DNA of 64,000 nt from Variovorax sp. PBL-H6 (lineage in GTDB: Bacteria; Pseudomonadota; Gammaproteobacteria; Burkholderiales; Burkholderiaceae_C): assembly GCF_901827155.1 (NCBI RefSeq), contig NZ_LR594659.1, positions 2,914,001-2,978,000 of the forward strand. Direction: 5' to 3'. Shown here one piece after another: positions 16,516 through 24,486 of this stretch (the first letter of the stretch is position 1; every line of letters begins with the position of its first letter). The notes under the pieces are model-generated. The model was not told the DNA's origin. It worked only from the letters and a program-made list of their open reading frames with translations, and made no database searches. Both the position numbers and the translations under genes were made by a program.

Positions 16516-17766
16516 TCAGCCGCGGTCTCCAGTACCCCCTGGGCTTGCGGGCGGCTGGTGGGTGATGCCGTCTTGCAGCATCTGCTCGATCTGTGACTCG
16601 CTGTACCCGACCTCGCGCAGTATGTCGGCGCTCTGTTCTCCCTGCAGGGGCGGGGGACGGTAGTTCGCCGGCGGAGTGCCGTGCCATTCGCTCGGCACCG
16701 CCATCTCCCGGATCTTGCCCACGTGCGGATGGTCGACTTCGGAGAAGAAGCCGATGTCGCGCAGATGGGGGTCGTCCAGCAGGCTTTCGAAGGTGTTCAT
16801 CGGAAACACCGGAATATCCGCCGTGGCCAGCGCTTCCTGCCATTGCGCCGTGGTGCGCAGAACGAGCTGGTCGCGCACGAACGCGTTGAGCTCTTCGCTG
16901 TGCGCGGTGCGCGTGGTCATCGTCGTCAGGCGCGGGTCCGTGCCCCACAGGTGACCCATGCCGACCACTTCGAGAAATGCCTTCCAGTGATGGTCGTGGT
17001 AGATGGCGCAGCAAACCCAGGCGTCCTTGGTGCGGTACGGCTGCCGGGCCTTCGCCAGCAGGCGGGGATACCCGAAGTCACCCTGAGGCGGCAGAAACTT
17101 GTGGCCATAGAGATGGTCGCCGAGCACGTAAGGCACCATGGTTTCGAACATGGGCACGTCCACCTGCTGCCCCTTGCCCGTCTGGTTGCGGCTGTACACC
17201 GCGGCCAGCACGATGCCGAAGGCGTACAGGCCGACCGAGCGATCGGCGATGTTCACGGGTACGTAATGCGGCTCGTCGTCGGTGTTGGCGGCCACGGCCC
17301 ACGGCACCGCGGTGGCGGCCTGGATCAGGTCGTCGAAAGCCGGCGAGCGCGCATAGCGTCCGCGCTGCGAGAAGCCGACCATGCTCACGTAGATGATGCG
17401 CTCGTTGACCTCGGCCACGTCCTGGTAGGTCAGGCGCAAGCGCTTCATTCCATCCGGCCGGACATTGGTCGTCAGCACATCCGCGTCCTTCACCAGCCGC
17501 AGAAAGGCTTCCCGGCCCGGAGGCTTTGCCAGGTCCAGCACGATGCTGCGCTTGTTCCGGTTGGCGGCAAGGTAGACAGGGCCCATTCCGGCGTCGCCCT
17601 GCGGCCCGATCTTTCGGGTCGCGTCGCCCACGCTGGTCTCGACCTTGATCACGTCTGCACCCAGGTCGGCGAGCATCTGCGTGGCGGACGGTCCCATCAG
17701 CACGGCGGTGAGGTCGACGATCTTCAGGCCCGAGAGCGGGCCCGTGAGTGGCTTGTCATGCGGCAT
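16516..17766 (-). CDS. Class III CoA-transferase (CaiB/BaiF family), paralogue 1
   Basis: CoA-transferase of 416 residues that moves CoA between carboxylic acids. The N-terminal [30 protein letters not shown] and the RNKRSIVLDL segment are family signatures. The catalytic aspartate region is [11 protein letters not shown], followed by [21 protein letters not shown]. The protein is very similar to the CoA-transferase at 25321-26559, including a shared YRPPP near the end, so the cluster carries a duplicated pair. It starts divergently from the NMO-family gene, with an inverted repeat in between. A sigma-70 promoter is not obvious. Confidence 0.92.
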   Translation of the reverse strand: MPHDKPLTGPLSGLKIVDLTAVLMGPSATQMLADLGADVIKVETSVGDATRKIGPQGDAGMGPVYLAANRNKRSIVLDLAKPPGREAFLRLVKDADVLTTNVRPDGMKRLRLTYQDVAEVNERIIYVSMVGFSQRGRYARSPAFDDLIQAATAVPWAVAANTDDEPHYVPVNIADRSVGLYAFGIVLAAVYSRNQTGKGQQVDVPMFETMVPYVLGDHLYGHKFLPPQGDFGYPRLLAKARQPYRTKDAWVCCAIYHDHHWKAFLEVVGMGHLWGTDPRLTTMTTRTAHSEELNAFVRDQLVLRTTAQWQEALATADIPVFPMNTFESLLDDPHLRDIGFFSEVDHPHVGKIREMAVPSEWHGTPPANYRPPPLQGEQSADILREVGYSESQIEQMLQDGITHQPPASPGGTGDRG

Positions 17767-17812
17767 TTTTGGAAGCAGATGTTTTCAAGGCGGTGTGCTT
17801 AATGTACCATTA

Positions 17813-17825
17813 TCGGAACTTCCGA
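17813..17825. promoter_or_regulatory. Perfect inverted repeat in a divergent intergenic region
   Basis: TCGGAA-C-TTCCGA is a perfect 6-1-6 dyad between the divergent CoA-transferase (start 17766) and NMO-family (start 17897) genes. It has the size and position of an operator, but it does not match the ACTA(T/A)TGAC motif used elsewhere in the cluster. The regulator is not known. Confidence 0.4.
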
Positions 17826-17896
17826 GCGAGAGCTTTCATTGCCGGACTTTCCTCGGCGGCCCGATGCCGCAATCCATGCCCTTTGAAGGAGACAAC

Positions 17897-19015
17897 GTGA
17901 CCCAGAATGCCATGTGCAGCATGTTCAACATCGAGATCCCGGTGTTCGGTTTTTCCCACTGCCGCAACGTGGTGGCAGAGATCACCAAGGCAGGTGGTTT
18001 GGGGTGTCTTGGAACCGCCTACTACACCCCCGAGGAACTCGAGTGGGAGCTCAAGTGGATCGACGAGGAGGTCGGCGACAAGCCCTACGGCGTCAACCTG
18101 CTGCTGCCGCAGAAGTACGAGACGGTGGGCGAGGCTTCCCTCGATCCGTCCCGCCTTTCGCCGGACCATGTGAAGTGGCAGCGCGAGCTGCTCGATGCGG
18201 CGGGTATTCCTCCACTTCCAGCCGCGGAGCGGGAGGAGCTGATGCAGGCCGAACTCGGCCGCCTGCACATGACCCCCGAATTTGCCGGCGAGCTGCTCGA
18301 TGTCGCCTTGCGCCACCCGAACGTGAAGCTGGTCGTCAGTGCACTCGGCTCGCCGCCGCGTCCCATCCTCGAGCGCCTGCACGCGCAGGGCATCAAGGTG
18401 GGTGCCATGACGGGAAAGGTCGAACACGCCCTCAAGCACAAGGAGGCCGGGCTCGACCTGGTGATCGCCCAGGGAACGGAGGCAGCCGGCCATACCGGCG
18501 TGGTGAGCTCGATGGTCCTCTGGCCGGAAGTGGTGGACGCGGTCGCACCCATGCCGGTTCTGGCGGCCGGCGGCATCGGGCGGGGACGCCAGATGGTCGC
18601 GGCATTCGCGCTCGGTGCGCAGGGCATCTGGTGCGGGTCGATCTGGCATGGCACCCGTGAAAGCGATCTGACCGAGGAGATGAAGCAGTTGCTGTTCAAG
18701 GCCAGATCGGGTGACGCCGTGCAGACGCGCTCCAAGACCGGCAAGCCGGGGCGCATGCTGCGCAGCAAGTACACCGAGGCCTGGGTGCAGCCCGATGCAC
18801 CCAAGCCCCTGCCCATGCCCTGGCAAAGCGTGCTGAATGTCGAGGCTCGCCTGCGCATCGACCGTGCGCGCGCGCTCGACTACATGACCTGCCCGGTCGG
18901 CCAGATCGTGGGAACCATCAACCACGAGAGCTCGGTTCGCCAGGTGATCTACGACATCCTCGACGAGTTCGCCGACACGATGGAAGGCCTGGGCGAAAGG
19001 TCCGGCCTGGTCTGA
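17897..19015 (+). CDS. NAD(P)H-dependent flavin oxidoreductase (nitronate monooxygenase family)
   Basis: FMN enzyme of the 2-nitropropane dioxygenase/NMO superfamily, 372 residues. FSHCRNVVAEITKAGGLGCLG is the typical start. IAQGTEAAGHTG contains the conserved active-site histidine, and PVLAAGGIGRGRQMVAAFALGAQGIWCGS forms the FMN phosphate-binding region. The GTG at 17897 is chosen because AAGGAG sits at 17886-17891; longer in-frame ATG starts would run into the divergent CoA-transferase gene. Family members oxidise nitronates or reduce activated double bonds and quinones; the role here is unknown. It converges with GntR paralogue 2, with 16 bases between the stops. Confidence 0.88.
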   Translation: MTQNAMCSMFNIEIPVFGFSHCRNVVAEITKAGGLGCLGTAYYTPEELEWELKWIDEEVGDKPYGVNLLLPQKYETVGEASLDPSRLSPDHVKWQRELLDAAGIPPLPAAEREELMQAELGRLHMTPEFAGELLDVALRHPNVKLVVSALGSPPRPILERLHAQGIKVGAMTGKVEHALKHKEAGLDLVIAQGTEAAGHTGVVSSMVLWPEVVDAVAPMPVLAAGGIGRGRQMVAAFALGAQGIWCGSIWHGTRESDLTEEMKQLLFKARSGDAVQTRSKTGKPGRMLRSKYTEAWVQPDAPKPLPMPWQSVLNVEARLRIDRARALDYMTCPVGQIVGTINHESSVRQVIYDILDEFADTMEGLGERSGLV

Positions 19016-19031
19016 GAAGGCGTGAGCGGCC

Positions 19032-19892
19032 TCAGCCGACACGGCGACCGGGGTGGGTCGCCGAGCCGGCGGACATCAGCGGCCTCGGGTCGCTCGTGCG
19101 GTCCGCCTGGCCGGGCGCGGCCGCCAGTGCGTAGCTAACGTCGCGTTCGACTGCGAAGCGGTCGGCTCGATAGACTAGCACGCCGAGGTAGACCAACAGG
19201 CGGTTGGGCGCGAAGAAGGCCCGCATCACGTGCGCCACCGGGCTGCCGACCGCCACCTGCAGATGCGTGGCGTCTTCATAGGTGGCCACGGAGATCGACG
19301 TGCGTTCGATGGCCGACGTGAGCGGCGGGCTCGCGTTGTCGCGCACCAGGCGGCTCAGCTTGATGGTGTGCTCACTGCCCGAGGGAAAGCGCTGGTACAG
19401 CGACAAGGCCACATAGTTGTCCGAGACCGTGTAGGGCGATCCGTTGAGTCCATCGACCTTGCGGATGCGAACGTACTTTCCGGCAGGCGTGCCCAGCCCG
19501 GCGAACTGCGCCGGCAGCTGGTCGAACTCCTGAAGCGAGAGCACCTTGATCGAATAGCTGTTGCCGTCGTCGTCGTCGATCGATCCGGTCGAAGAGAACA
19601 GCGGGGCATCGACGCTGGCGGGATCGAAGGTCACGCATGTGCGGCGGCCGCGCTGGCTCGACAAGAGGCCTTCCTCCACAAGGATCTGGACTGCCTGGCG
19701 CACCGTGACCCGCGCCACCGCGAACTCTTCGACCAGTTGTTCGAGCGTCGGAATCTCGTCACCAGGCTTCCACAGCCCGGTGACGATGCGATCGCGCAAG
19801 ATGCCCGCGAGCTGTGCGTACAGCGTGATGGGCCCGGCTCGCAGCGGTGCGTGGTTCATGCTCCCAGGGGCATAGGCGGCTGCAAGTGACAT
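19032..19892 (-). CDS. GntR-family (HutC-type) transcriptional regulator, paralogue 2
   Basis: 286-residue winged-helix regulator with a UTRA-type effector domain. LYAQLAGILRDRIVTG, PTLEQLVEEF, ARVTVRQAVQILVEEGLLSSQRGRRTC mirror paralogue 1 (9951-10721) almost residue for residue across the recognition helix, so both are expected to read similar operators. The effector domain (YVRIRKVDGLNGSPYTVS, VYRADRFAVERD) is more divergent, which would suit different ligands. GAGGAG upstream of ATG 19892 is a good ribosome binding site. Motif copy 5 lies in the divergent intergenic region between this gene and the iron-ADH-like gene, so autoregulation is likely. Confidence 0.9.
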   Translation of the reverse strand: MSLAAAYAPGSMNHAPLRAGPITLYAQLAGILRDRIVTGLWKPGDEIPTLEQLVEEFAVARVTVRQAVQILVEEGLLSSQRGRRTCVTFDPASVDAPLFSSTGSIDDDDGNSYSIKVLSLQEFDQLPAQFAGLGTPAGKYVRIRKVDGLNGSPYTVSDNYVALSLYQRFPSGSEHTIKLSRLVRDNASPPLTSAIERTSISVATYEDATHLQVAVGSPVAHVMRAFFAPNRLLVYLGVLVYRADRFAVERDVSYALAAAPGQADRTSDPRPLMSAGSATHPGRRVG

Positions 19893-19914
19893 CCAGCTCT
19901 CCTCAGGTGTATAG

Positions 19915-19951
19915 AAAGACTAATGACAAGCTTATAGCACTAGCCTAGACT
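19915..19951 (+). promoter_or_regulatory. Promoter with GntR-type motif copy 5
   Basis: AAAGACTAATGACAA (19915-19929) carries the motif core as ACTAATGAC. ATGACA (19923-19928) as -35 and TAGACT (19946-19951) as -10 are 17 bp apart and would drive the iron-ADH-like gene from about 19958. The site is also 23-37 bases upstream of the GntR paralogue 2 start on the other strand. Confidence 0.6.
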
Positions 19952-19975
19952 CGACGCATTCTTTCCAATACCAAT

Positions 19976-21142
19976 ATGACGGGTTTCCAGCACCACTTCA
20001 ACGCGTTGCGGCTTCATTGTGGCGAACAGGCGCTGGAGGCACTGCCGCGCGAGCTCGACCGCGCGGGATGCCGACGAGCGATCGTCTTTTGCGGCGCCAC
20101 GCTGAGCCGGCCGGGCGGGGCGCTGGACCGGGTCGCGCACGCGCTGGGCGATCGACTGGCAGCGGTCTTTCCGGGCGTGCGCGGGCACAGCCCCGTGGCC
20201 AGCGTCGAGGAGGGCGCAGCCGGCATCGCCGACGCAAGGGCCGACGCTGTCGTCGCGCTGGGGGGCGGCTCGGCCATCGTGACGGCACGCGCGGCTGGCA
20301 TCCTGGCGGCGGAAGGAGGCCGTGTGAGCGACCTGGCCACCCGCATCGACAGCGATGGCCAGATGCGCAGCCCGAGGCTGGGCAAACCCAAGCTGCCGCA
20401 GTTCGTCTTGCCGACCACGCCCACCACGGCTTGCGTGAAGGCCGGCAGCGCGGTGCAGGACGCCGGTGGCGACCGGCTGGCGTTGTTCGATCCGAAGACC
20501 CGTGCAAAGGCAGTGTTCATCGATCACGCCTTGCTTGCCACGGCGCCGGAAGGCTTGATCCGCTCTGCCGCGTTGAATGCACTCGTTATGTCGGTGGAAG
20601 GGCTGGAGTCGGAAAGCAGCGATCCGTTGTCCGATGCCCTGCTGATGCATGCACTGCGCCTGCTGGCGAAAGACTTGCCTGCGATGCGAGATGAACCGCC
20701 GGATGCGCCACTGCGGGCGCGACTCGTGCTGGCGGCCGTCCTGTGCGGGCAGGGCACCGATCAGGCCGGAGGGGGTCTCGCTTCGGTGCTGGGCCACGCC
20801 ATCGGCCATCGCAGCGACGTCGCCAATGGCATCGTCAACGCCATCGTGCTGCCGCACACCATGCGCTTCAACCTGCCGGCGACGCAGGAGCGTTTGTGGA
20901 AGGTGCGGGCCAGCCTCCCGGCAGCCGCCGGCGCGGAGCCGCCGACGATGGATGTCATCGAAGCGCTCGAAGCCCTGTTCGTCGACCTGGGCCTGCCTGG
21001 GCGGCTGCGCGACACGGGTCTGCAACACGCCGACTTCGATGCGGTAGTCGCCGATGCTGGCGCCGACCACTTCCTGCAGCGCAATCCCCGTCGGGTTGAT
21101 GGCCCATTGCAGCTGCGCGCGTTGTTGGAAGCGTGCTGGTGA
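19976..21142 (+). CDS. Iron-containing alcohol dehydrogenase / maleylacetate reductase-like protein
   Basis: 388 residues with the dehydroquinate synthase-like/iron-ADH fold: an N-terminal nucleotide-binding part with VVALGGGSAIVTARA and QFVLPTTPTTAC, and a helical C-terminal part with ASVLGHAIGHRSDVANGIVNAIVLPHTMRFN that keeps two conserved His regions. The usual metal-ligand motif (DAxxH, or NAxAH in maleylacetate reductases) reads NALVMS, so one histidine ligand is replaced by Met. The enzyme may be metal-independent or altered in function. No ribosome binding site precedes the ATG; the predicted leader is only about 18 nt. An oxidoreductase role in the cluster is inferred. Confidence 0.78.
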   Translation: MTGFQHHFNALRLHCGEQALEALPRELDRAGCRRAIVFCGATLSRPGGALDRVAHALGDRLAAVFPGVRGHSPVASVEEGAAGIADARADAVVALGGGSAIVTARAAGILAAEGGRVSDLATRIDSDGQMRSPRLGKPKLPQFVLPTTPTTACVKAGSAVQDAGGDRLALFDPKTRAKAVFIDHALLATAPEGLIRSAALNALVMSVEGLESESSDPLSDALLMHALRLLAKDLPAMRDEPPDAPLRARLVLAAVLCGQGTDQAGGGLASVLGHAIGHRSDVANGIVNAIVLPHTMRFNLPATQERLWKVRASLPAAAGAEPPTMDVIEALEALFVDLGLPGRLRDTGLQHADFDAVVADAGADHFLQRNPRRVDGPLQLRALLEACW

Positions 21143-21182
21143 CCTGCGAGGCGATGGCTCATCGCATCTTTCAAATCCTAAC

Positions 21183-21197
21183 AAGTACTATTGACAG
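21183..21197 (+). promoter_or_regulatory. GntR-type motif copy 4 upstream of the monooxygenase operon
   Basis: AAGTACTATTGACAG is an exact repeat of copies 1 and 2. TTGACA (21191-21196) could be a -35 box, but the best -10 at 17 bp (TCCACT) is weak. The site is about 90 bases upstream of the luciferase-like monooxygenase start and likely controls the long operon to about 26.9 kb. Confidence 0.65.
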
Positions 21198-21287
21198 ATC
21201 TTTAAGACCATTGTCCACTCGAACTTGCCAGGTCAATTTGCTTTGCCTTGCGACCCTCTTCATTCCGAAGTCCAGACAGGAGACCCA

Positions 21288-22442
21288 ATGTCCCAGATCC
21301 CCCTCCAGCACGGCGTGTTCCTCGCCCCCTATCACCCGAACGAGGAAAGCCCCACCACATGGCTGCGCCGCGACATCGAGCTGGCGCAGCATCTGGACAA
21401 GCTGGGTTTCGCCGAGCTGTGGGTGGGTGAGCATCACTCGGGCGGCTTCGAGATCATCGCGTCGCCTGACCTGTTCATCGCGGCAGCTGCCGAAGTCACG
21501 CGCCGCATCCGCTTCGGCACCGGCGTGATGACGCTGCCGTATCACAACCCCCTGGTGGTCGCCAACCGGATCGCCCAGCTCGATCATCAGACGATGGGCC
21601 GCGTGTCCTTCGGCTTCGGTCCCGGGCTGTTGATGTCCGATGCGCTGATGATGGGGATCGACCCGGAGAAGACGCGCGACATGCTGCTCGAAGCGATGGA
21701 TGTGATCGTCCGGCTGCTGCGCGGCGAGTCCGTGACTGCCAAGACCGAGTGGTTCAACCTGGTCGAGGCGCGTGCCCACCTGCTGCCGTATTCCCAGCCG
21801 CTGGAGATGGCCGTGGCCAGTGCGGGAACGCCGTCCGGCGGCCGCGCCGCGGGGAAGTTCGGCATGTCGATGTTGTGCGTTGCCGCGTCCCAGGTGGGTG
21901 CATTCGACGTGCTCGCAAGCAACTGGAGGATCGCCAACGAGGTGGCTGCCCAGTACGGCAACACCATGGACCCGGCCAAGCTGCGCCTGGTTGCGCCGGT
22001 GCACCTTGCCGAGACCCGCGAAAAAGCGCGCGAGAACGTCCGCCACGGCCTGGACCGTTGGGTTCGCTACTACGACATGGCCTCGCCCAACCCGTTCCCG
22101 AAAGACGGCCGGGACCCGGTCGACATCCTGATCGATTCCGGCCGTGCCGTCATCGGAACGCCCGAGGACGCCATTGCCATGATCGAGCGGCTGCGCGGCA
22201 AGCAGGGCCAGTTCGGCGTGTTCCTGGCGCAGCACGTGGACTGGGCCGACTGGGACCAGACCATGAAGTCCTTCGAGCTCTATGCGCGCTACGTCATGCC
22301 CCACTTCAGCGGCGCCAATGCCAATCGCATCGCCACCTACAACGTGATGGCCGAACGGGTCGAGGAGTTCAAGGCCCTGCGGCGCGGCGCGGCGGACAAG
22401 GCCTTCGCACAGCACGAGGCAGCCCCGCGCAAGGTAGGTTGA
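21288..22442 (+). CDS. Luciferase-like flavin monooxygenase (limonene 1,2-monooxygenase-like)
   Basis: Reduced-flavin-dependent monooxygenase of the bacterial luciferase superfamily, 384 residues. HGVFLAPYHPNEESPTTWLRRDIELAQHLDKLGFAELWVGEHHS and the following ASPDLFIAAAAEVT and GTGVMTLPYHNPLVVA segments match the layout of LimB-type limonene monooxygenases as I remember it. It cannot reduce flavin itself, and the next gene encodes a flavin reductase 6 bases downstream, so the two form a two-component system. AGGAG upstream of ATG 21288 sets the start. Motif copy 4 lies upstream. The substrate is unknown; an alicyclic or terpenoid compound is a reasonable guess from this and the AtuA-like gene. 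Confidence 0.88.
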   Translation: MSQIPLQHGVFLAPYHPNEESPTTWLRRDIELAQHLDKLGFAELWVGEHHSGGFEIIASPDLFIAAAAEVTRRIRFGTGVMTLPYHNPLVVANRIAQLDHQTMGRVSFGFGPGLLMSDALMMGIDPEKTRDMLLEAMDVIVRLLRGESVTAKTEWFNLVEARAHLLPYSQPLEMAVASAGTPSGGRAAGKFGMSMLCVAASQVGAFDVLASNWRIANEVAAQYGNTMDPAKLRLVAPVHLAETREKARENVRHGLDRWVRYYDMASPNPFPKDGRDPVDILIDSGRAVIGTPEDAIAMIERLRGKQGQFGVFLAQHVDWADWDQTMKSFELYARYVMPHFSGANANRIATYNVMAERVEEFKALRRGAADKAFAQHEAAPRKVG

Positions 22443-22448
22443 GCGTCC

Positions 22449-23567
22449 ATGAGCGCCGTCGCAAGCACTGGGGATGTCGGCACGATCACCGAGTTCAGCT
22501 CGGTCGACTTCCGTCGTTGCCTGGGTGAGTTCATCACCGGCGTCACGGTCATCACGACCGTGGGGCCGGACGGGCGCCGCTACGGGTTGACCGCCAACTC
22601 CTTCAGCTCGGTGTCGCTGGACCCGCCGCTGATCCTGTGGAGCCTGCGGCTCAATGCGTCGAACTTCCCGATCTACAGCACCGCCGACCATTTCGTGGTC
22701 AACATCCTCGCGGAAGACCAGATCGCGTTGTCGCAGCGCTTTGCCAAGTCGGCAGTCGATCAGTTCGACGGCGTGGCTTTCACGCCGAGCGCCGACGGCG
22801 TGCCGCTGCTCGACGGCTGCGTCGCGCAGATCGAGTGCCGTCGCGAGGCGACGTATCCGGGCGGCGATCACGTCGTGTTCCTCGGGCGCGTCCTGCGCAT
22901 CCGCAACCATGGGCGCCCGGCCCTGGCGCTTCGCAGCGGGAAGTACATGGTGGTCCACGCGCACGAGCCGGTGGCGCCGGCGGAGGTCGACGAGGCCAAC
23001 GTCGCGACGCTGTCGGCGATCCATGCGGCGCGGCCCTTGACCGACGAGCTCGGTCGAGAGACCGACCGCACGGTCGGCATCTCGGTGTGGGGAAACCTGG
23101 GCCCCACCATGATCTGGTGGCGCGAGTCGAGCCGGCCTCTGCGCACCAGTGTGCGCTGCGGGCTGGTGGTTTCCCTGCTCGGGTCGTCCACGGGCGCGCT
23201 GTTCGCGGCCTACGCGCCGCGCGAGGTGACCGGGCCGTACCTCGACCAGGAACTGGCGCAGCAGGAGCCGGGCGACGAACGGCGATTTCGCACCCGCGAC
23301 GACGTCGAGAACTACCTGCGCGAGGTCCGCGCGCGTGGCGTCGGCACCATCACCGATGCCATGACGCCGGGCGTGAACGAGCACCCGGTGACCGCCGTGG
23401 CCGCACCGGTGTTCGATGCCAAGGGCGCCATCGTCCTGGCCATCGCCATGCTCGGCGACGCGAAGGAGTTTCGCGTGGACGATGGCGCGGTCGAGCGACT
23501 GCGTGCCGTGGCGGCGGGCCTCTCCATGCGCCTTGGCTACAAGGCCGAATACCAGCGGCATCGGTGA
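22449..23567 (+). CDS. Flavin reductase fused to an IclR-type effector-binding domain
   Basis: 372 residues in two parts. Residues about 15-175 are a flavin reductase (FMN-binding split barrel): FITGVTVITTVGPDGRRYGLTANSFSSVSLDPPLI, FVVNILAEDQ, VVFLGRVL. Residues about 185-370 match an IclR regulator effector domain without its DNA-binding helix: TLSAIHAARPLTDELG, SVRCGLVVSLLGSSTGALFAAY, EVRARGVGTITDAM, VTAVAAPVFDAKGAIVLAIAMLG. It follows the luciferase-like monooxygenase by 6 bases and is its likely reductase partner. The sensor domain may let the pathway substrate switch on flavin reduction, by analogy with the MarR-like tail on the p-hydroxyphenylacetate hydroxylase reductase of Acinetobacter; that is inference. 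Confidence 0.88.
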   Translation: MSAVASTGDVGTITEFSSVDFRRCLGEFITGVTVITTVGPDGRRYGLTANSFSSVSLDPPLILWSLRLNASNFPIYSTADHFVVNILAEDQIALSQRFAKSAVDQFDGVAFTPSADGVPLLDGCVAQIECRREATYPGGDHVVFLGRVLRIRNHGRPALALRSGKYMVVHAHEPVAPAEVDEANVATLSAIHAARPLTDELGRETDRTVGISVWGNLGPTMIWWRESSRPLRTSVRCGLVVSLLGSSTGALFAAYAPREVTGPYLDQELAQQEPGDERRFRTRDDVENYLREVRARGVGTITDAMTPGVNEHPVTAVAAPVFDAKGAIVLAIAMLGDAKEFRVDDGAVERLRAVAAGLSMRLGYKAEYQRHR

Positions 23568-23626
23568 CATCGCCGTTGCCTATGTCCACCGGGCACGCCC
23601 CGGACTTTGAATCGAAGGAACAACAC

Positions 23627-24475
23627 GTGAACTATGGACTCGCAGGCCGCGTCATCGCGGTCACCGGCGGCGCTTCCGGCATTGGTTTGGCGGTGGCGCG
23701 AGAGGCGCTTCGGCAGGGCGCGCGCGTTGCGCTCCTGGACAGCTCCACGCAGCAGATCGATGCCGCATTGACGGAGCTCAAGGCCATGCCCGAGGCCACG
23801 GTCGTCGCCCACGCCGTGGATGTGCGGGACAAGGCCGGCTGCGAGGCCGCCGTCGAGGCCATCGAGCGGGAGCTCGGGCCCATCGATGGCCTGGCTGCAT
23901 GCGCCGGCGTCTCGCGCCCCGAGCCCGCGGAGCAGATGGCGCAGGAGACCTGGGACCTGGTGATCGACATCAACCTGAGCGGCGTCTTCCACAGCGTTCG
24001 CCCGGTGGGTCAGCGCATGCTGGCGCGCGGCCGCGGCGCAATCGTGACGATCGCGTCTACCGACGCGCTGGGCGGCCATGCAGGGCGATCCCACTATGCC
24101 GCGTCCAAGCACGGCGTCGTGGGGCTGACGCGCTCGCTTGCAATCGAATGGGGCCGCTACGGTGTTCGCGTCAACGCGGTGGCGCCCGGCGTGGTGGATA
24201 CGCCCTTGCTGCGCAAGGTGGCGCCGCCGGAACACGTGCAGAACGCGATGGTGGATCGCGTCCCGATGGGCCGCTTCTCGCGAGCCGACGAGCAGGCCCA
24301 TGCCACCTTGTTCCTCTTGTCGGACGGTGCGTCCTACATCAATGGCACGACGCTCGCGGTGGACGGCGGGCTGACCGCGGGCTATTTCACGCGCTGGCAT
24401 GGCGCGGACCTGGGCTCCAAGGCCATGCTGGAAAAGGGCGTGTACGGCCCGCCCGCCAGCCCGCCCGCGGCGTGA
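23627..24475 (+). CDS. Short-chain dehydrogenase/reductase
   Basis: Classical SDR of 282 residues. It has TGGASGIGLA, VDVRD, ACAGVS (a variant of NNAG), catalytic Ser in IASTDA, YAASK, and the usual NAVAPGVVDTPLL and INGTTLAVDGG near the end. GTG at 23627 with AAGGA upstream is preferred; an ATG at 23582 is a weaker alternative with no binding site. The C-terminal tail of about 30 residues past VDGG is longer than usual (TRWHGADLGSKAMLEKG). It follows the flavin reductase gene and probably oxidises the hydroxylated product of the monooxygenase; this is inferred from order alone. Confidence 0.87.
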   Translation: MNYGLAGRVIAVTGGASGIGLAVAREALRQGARVALLDSSTQQIDAALTELKAMPEATVVAHAVDVRDKAGCEAAVEAIERELGPIDGLAACAGVSRPEPAEQMAQETWDLVIDINLSGVFHSVRPVGQRMLARGRGAIVTIASTDALGGHAGRSHYAASKHGVVGLTRSLAIEWGRYGVRVNAVAPGVVDTPLLRKVAPPEHVQNAMVDRVPMGRFSRADEQAHATLFLLSDGASYINGTTLAVDGGLTAGYFTRWHGADLGSKAMLEKGVYGPPASPPAA

Positions 24476-24486
24476 AGGAATCGACG

